From the NCBI GenBank assembly GCA_019246575.1, contig JAFAQG010000185.1, forward strand, positions 1-8,013: a DNA stretch of 8,013 nt, in the 5' to 3' direction. This DNA is from Acidobacteriaceae bacterium. GTDB taxonomy: Bacteria > Acidobacteriota > Terriglobia > Bryobacterales > Bryobacteraceae. Position 1 is the first letter of the stretch. Each line of letters begins with the position of its first letter. Both the position numbers and the translations under genes were made by a program. The notes below the pieces were generated by a model. That model was not told the origin of the DNA, made no database searches, and saw nothing but the letters and a program-made list of their open reading frames with translations. Shown here piece after piece: positions 4,921 to 8,013 of this stretch.

Positions 4921-7900
4921 AAAACGCAAATCTCACTTGTAACTCGATGCGCCGCTGGTTACTCGCTGTCGATTCGGGGCCGAAGCCGCCGGAGATCCCT
5001 GTCGATTTTGTGAAATACGGAGAGGTCAGCGCCCCGTTTGGAGTGTTCGGATTTTCGTGATTTAAGATATTGCGCGCGCTCGCAGAAAACGTAATGTTGT
5101 AACGGTGCTCGGTGCCTCCGCCGCCGAATCCAAACGGCCCTCCACCGCCCGGTCCGCCTCCGTGCTCATGGCCGCCATGTCCGCCGCCGCCGAAACCTCC
5201 TCCGCCCGCTCTCGCGCCGCCAACCTGCCCCTGGAACTTGGTGCTTCCGAAACCCCATGTCCGGCTCACACGCAAATTCATACTCAGTGACCCCGGGCCA
5301 AAAGCATAATTGCGTTCAATCAGGGGAGCGCCGACGAGAGGATTTGCGTTGAAGTAAGAGCCAACAAGCGGTTGCGGAATCTGCAGTTGGCCGGGGATGC
5401 TGGTCAGGGGCGATGGGCGCGCACTCGGCGTGATCTGATTGACTCCGTAAAGATCGGTCCCGGTAGTGATGTTATACGGCATGCCGGTTCGCGCGATGAT
5501 AAACGGTGAGAATCGAAGACCCCACAGCCCTGTCATGGAACCGCCGATGAACAGCGTGTGATGAATACCGAGCGAGGAGTGTCCCCAATCGGCCGCGATG
5601 TTATAGGGGTTGTTGGGAAAACTCTTCAGACCTTCCGTGTCGGCATGCGCCTGTGAGTACGAGTAGCGGCTGAAAAGCGTCAGCCAGCGGCCCACTTGCG
5701 AGTTGACCCCGACAATACCCTGTACCTGTTTGTAAACGCCGGTCGACTGATAATCGTACAGATCGCCGAGAGTAGAACCGAACGGACGCCCTAGATTTGG
5801 GGGCAGTGTTCCACATGCGCGGGGCGATTCGCCCGGAGGGCATGCGCCAAAGATCGGTATGGGGGCGTTAAGGTCGTCCGTTATCAACTGATGCACGCCC
5901 CGCGATTGCATCAAATTGATCGATAAAGTTGTATGCCCGAAGAGTTGCCGGTCCACCCCGATGACGCCCTGCATGAGCCGCGGCGCTTGCAGATTGCGGT
6001 CAATCAAGAAGTGTTGAAACGAATTGTTGGCCGTGAGTGCACTCAATGGCGGAACGCTAGAAAATCCGGCATCGTAGATTGTCGGGTTGTTCCAGGTATA
6101 TTGAGTCTCGCTTGCGCCGCTGAGCCCATATAGGTACGCTTGCTGCACGCTCGAGATTCCGAACCGCTCGTAGAAGATCCCCCAACCTCCGCGAATCACG
6201 GTCTTGGGGCGTGACGCTATTCCTCCCACGCTGCGGGAGCCCGGCGCCCACGCAAAGCCGAATCGCGGCGCCCAGTCGCTGTGATCGTTGATGTTGGTTT
6301 GCGATTCCCAGCGCAAGCCGAAACTCATGGTGAGGTTGGGCCTGACACGCCAGTCGTCTTGAATGAAGGGTCCGACATCCAACTGGTAAAAGCTGATGTA
6401 TGGATTGCCCGTGTTGATTGTGAACTTCGACGGGCCGTAACCGAGCGCGCTGACCTGCGTGCTGTTCAAACCGGATTGCAGCAATCGCTCGGTGGTCAGA
6501 TATTGCTGAATCGAACTGAGCTTTGTCGTAGCACCGGTCGGAGTGTTGCTCGCACCCAGAACCGGGAACGTGCCGCCGAGGAACGCGTACTGACCGTTGA
6601 AATTGAGGGGCGAAAAATCCTCCAACTTCGTGGCGCGAATTCGAACGCCGAACTTTGTCGTGTGCGCGCCCCACGTCGCGGTCGTGTAGTTCTGAAACTC
6701 GTAGCCCGTCTCGTTGTCATAGCTGTTCGCATACGCTGTCGTCCCATACCCAAGTCCGGCAGCGAACGCCGGCGAGCTGTACCCCGATCCGCCCGATACG
6801 AACGATTGCGACACGTTCAATTGCGGCGCCGTACTCGAGCTCGTCGTGTTCTGGCCGCTGCGGTCGAACTGGAAATGTGTCTCGTTTACCACATGCACAT
6901 TCAGAACAGAGGTCTCTACCATCTGAAAACTGTTCTCGGCGACGGACTGACTATAACCGTTGCTCGGAAGAGTGATGCCGCCTACGGTGGTCTGCGGCAC
7001 ATCGAAGGAGCCGATGTGCGTGATTATGTGATCGTTCGTCAGATACGCGTACCGAAAACTCAGCGTGTTATTGGCGCCCAACTGATAATCAAGCCGCGGG
7101 CTCACGGTCGTGCGCCTTTGAGGCGTCGAGAAAAACGTTTGGTTCGAAAAACTGCTCTGGAAATCCCCGGTCGGAATAGTCGCCGTAATGATTCCGTTGT
7201 CGTCAATGTTGCGACGCTCCAGGTCGACGAAGAAGCTGGCGTGCTTCCCGATCGGCCCACTCACGTTTCCTCCGAACTGCTGAGTCCTGAAGGGCGGATT
7301 CACCGAAAGAAATGGATTCCTGGAGTTCCACACGCCATCGCTGATTTCGTAAAAACCCGTTCCATGAAACTTGTCCGTGCCCGGTTTGGTAAAGATCTGA
7401 ATGCGCCCGTACCCCAATTTTTCGAACTCGGCCGAGAACGGATTGGAGTTGATTCGGATCTCGCGGATCGATTCTTTCGGGGGAAGGCGGCCGCCCGTGA
7501 ACCCGTCAATGTAGATCTGATTGCCGCCGGGCCCGGCAGACGGCCCAGCTAGGGCTTCCAGGTCCGCTTGTAGATCGTCGGGGTCGTCCGGCAGGGCATC
7601 CAAGTCTTCCTGCTTCAGAACCAGAGCCGAGGCATTACTCGATGCTTCTGTGCTGACCTCGTTCGCGCCTGTATCGGTGACGGTTACTTCCTGTTTTTGC
7701 TCGCTGACGGTCATGACGATAGCAGCATTCGCAGGCTGACCCGGCGTGACAGTGACCGTGACCGGTTTGGGCTGCAGCCCGCTATAGGCCGACGACACCG
7801 TGTACGTACCCGGAGCGACGCCGCGAAAAACGAAGCTGCCGTCTGCGCCCGCCGTGCTCTTCTGCGCATTTCCATTTGCGTCGGTAAGCGTTACCGAAGC

Positions 7901-8013
7901 GCCTGGAATGACTCCGCCCGTGTCGTCCTTTACCGTGCCGCGCACCACGCCGGACGCCCCCGGCCGCGCGCTACGCGTGCTCTGCGGCGCGGGTTGCGAC
8001 GCACCCTGCGGAC
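4919..8013 (-). CDS. TonB-dependent receptor-like (Oar-like) outer-membrane protein, N-terminus cut by window edge
   Basis: Very large outer-membrane beta-barrel protein with 1030 visible residues. The frame stays open to the right edge. A GTG at 7948 is not the true start because it falls at the first strand of a folded domain; before it is a Pro/Gln/Ser-rich linker, and a signal peptide should lie outside. Seen: a carboxypeptidase-regulatory-like beta-sandwich (about 7950-7680, VVRGTVKDDTGGVIPGASV through GSFVFRGVAPGTY), a plug-like region (about 7640-7350) with LPDDPDDL, QIYIDGFTGGRLPPKESIRE and GRIQIFTKPGTD, then a long barrel of alternating strands with aromatic girdle residues. A Gly/His-rich loop lies at 5105-5221. 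The last strand, RRIELQVRFAF, ends in Phe as needed for BAM insertion. No SusD-like lipoprotein or polymer-degrading enzyme is nearby, so the ligand is unknown. The classical TonB box cannot be seen and would be upstream. Confidence 0.95.
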   Translation of the reverse strand, partial: PQGASQPAPQSTRSARPGASGVVRGTVKDDTGGVIPGASVTLTDANGNAQKSTAGADGSFVFRGVAPGTYTVSSAYSGLQPKPVTVTVTPGQPANAAIVMTVSEQKQEVTVTDTGANEVSTEASSNASALVLKQEDLDALPDDPDDLQADLEALAGPSAGPGGNQIYIDGFTGGRLPPKESIREIRINSNPFSAEFEKLGYGRIQIFTKPGTDKFHGTGFYEISDGVWNSRNPFLSVNPPFRTQQFGGNVSGPIGKHASFFVDLERRNIDDNGIITATIPTGDFQSSFSNQTFFSTPQRRTTVSPRLDYQLGANNTLSFRYAYLTNDHIITHIGSFDVPQTTVGGITLPSNGYSQSVAENSFQMVETSVLNVHVVNETHFQFDRSGQNTTSSSTAPQLNVSQSFVSGGSGYSSPAFAAGLGYGTTAYANSYDNETGYEFQNYTTATWGAHTTKFGVRIRATKLEDFSPLNFNGQYAFLGGTFPVLGASNTPTGATTKLSSIQQYLTTERLLQSGLNSTQVSALGYGPSKFTINTGNPYISFYQLDVGPFIQDDWRVRPNLTMSFGLRWESQTNINDHSDWAPRFGFAWAPGSRSVGGIASRPKTVIRGGWGIFYERFGISSVQQAYLYGLSGASETQYTWNNPTIYDAGFSSVPPLSALTANNSFQHFLIDRNLQAPRLMQGVIGVDRQLFGHTTLSINLMQSRGVHQLITDDLNAPIPIFGACPPGESPRACGTLPPNLGRPFGSTLGDLYDYQSTGVYKQVQGIVGVNSQVGRWLTLFSRYSYSQAHADTEGLKSFPNNPYNIAADWGHSSLGIHHTLFIGGSMTGLWGLRFSPFIIARTGMPYNITTGTDLYGVNQITPSARPSPLTSIPGQLQIPQPLVGSYFNANPLVGAPLIERNYAFGPGSLSMNLRVSRTWGFGSTKFQGQVGGARAGGGGFGGGGHGGHEHGGGPGGGGPFGFGGGGTEHRYNITFSASARNILNHENPNTPNGALTSPYFTKSTGISGGFGPESTASNQRRIELQVRFAF
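5105..5221 (-). other. Gly/His-rich low-complexity loop inside the receptor gene
   Basis: These 39 codons encode about two-thirds glycine, with four histidines in the cluster HGGHEH and the flanking TEH, plus a few Phe and Pro. The loop sits between two recognisable barrel strands close to the C-terminus (upstream SRTWGFGSTKFQGQV, downstream RYNITFSASARNIL), so it should be a flexible surface or periplasmic loop. The DNA is a C/G-rich near-repeat (GCC/CCG/CTC units on the plus strand) that could change length by slippage. The frame is intact through it. Confidence 0.8.

Noticed and set aside
5105..5221. The C/G-rich short-unit sequence as a CRISPR or tandem-repeat array
   Set aside because: The units are irregular and only a few bases long, there are no spacers, and the codons stay in frame as Gly-rich coding sequence.
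5105..5309. Pro-rich plus-strand frames opposite the Gly-rich loop
   Set aside because: They are the complement of the glycine codons of the receptor; no start context or domain supports them.
6281..7552. A 423-codon open frame on the plus strand, antisense to the receptor gene
   Set aside because: It is very Arg/Val-rich with no recognisable domain and lies wholly opposite a well-supported receptor with clear motifs in its own frame. Long antisense frames are expected opposite high-GC genes.
7946..7948. GTG at 7948 as the real start of the receptor
   Set aside because: The frame is open upstream to the window edge, the GTG is at the first strand of the regulatory-like domain, and no signal peptide follows it, so the true start is outside the window.

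Overview
The window looks like ordinary chromosome from an Acidobacteriota bacterium. The main evidence is the very large outer-membrane receptor at the right end. It has an N-terminal carboxypeptidase-regulatory-like domain, a plug containing an acidic LPDDPDDL motif and a Gly-rich loop near the C-terminus, a combination I associate with the expanded Oar-like TonB-receptor paralogues of this phylum. The taxonomic call is an inference from gene style, not from a marker gene.

Layout, left to right. (1) Positions 1-705, minus strand: purC (SAICAR synthase, eukaryote/yeast-like length class), running off the left edge so that the C-terminus is missing. (2) 706-868: a divergent intergenic gap with no confident promoter. 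(3) 869-1123, plus: a CsbD-family small stress protein with a good ribosome-binding site, closed by a strong intrinsic terminator at 1146-1180. (4) 1239-4852, plus: five closely spaced genes on one strand. They encode a compact EVE-domain protein, a thioredoxin-fold PRX-like redoxin, a ROK-family fructokinase-like sugar kinase, a DUF47/PhoU-like Pit accessory protein and a PiT-family inorganic phosphate transporter. (5) 4853-4918: a short convergent gap with an imperfect hairpin that may be a dispersed repeat or weak bidirectional terminator. (6) 4919-8013, minus: the TonB-dependent receptor-like protein, running off the right edge so that the signal peptide is missing.

The only firm functional pair is DUF47-pit, three bases apart, which should form a low-affinity phosphate uptake module. 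The upstream EVE, redoxin and ROK genes are near enough (gaps of 30, 40 and 46 bases) to share a transcript, but nothing in the sequence proves it and they do not form an obvious pathway. Both edge genes are cut only by the window, not by mutation.

I did not find a convincing undescribed system. There is no CRISPR array, tRNA, rRNA, insertion sequence, phage gene or defence cassette. The points most worth a second look are the Gly/His-rich loop of the receptor, the compact EVE protein and its neighbours, the possible leaderless start of the ROK kinase, and the hairpin in the convergent gap.
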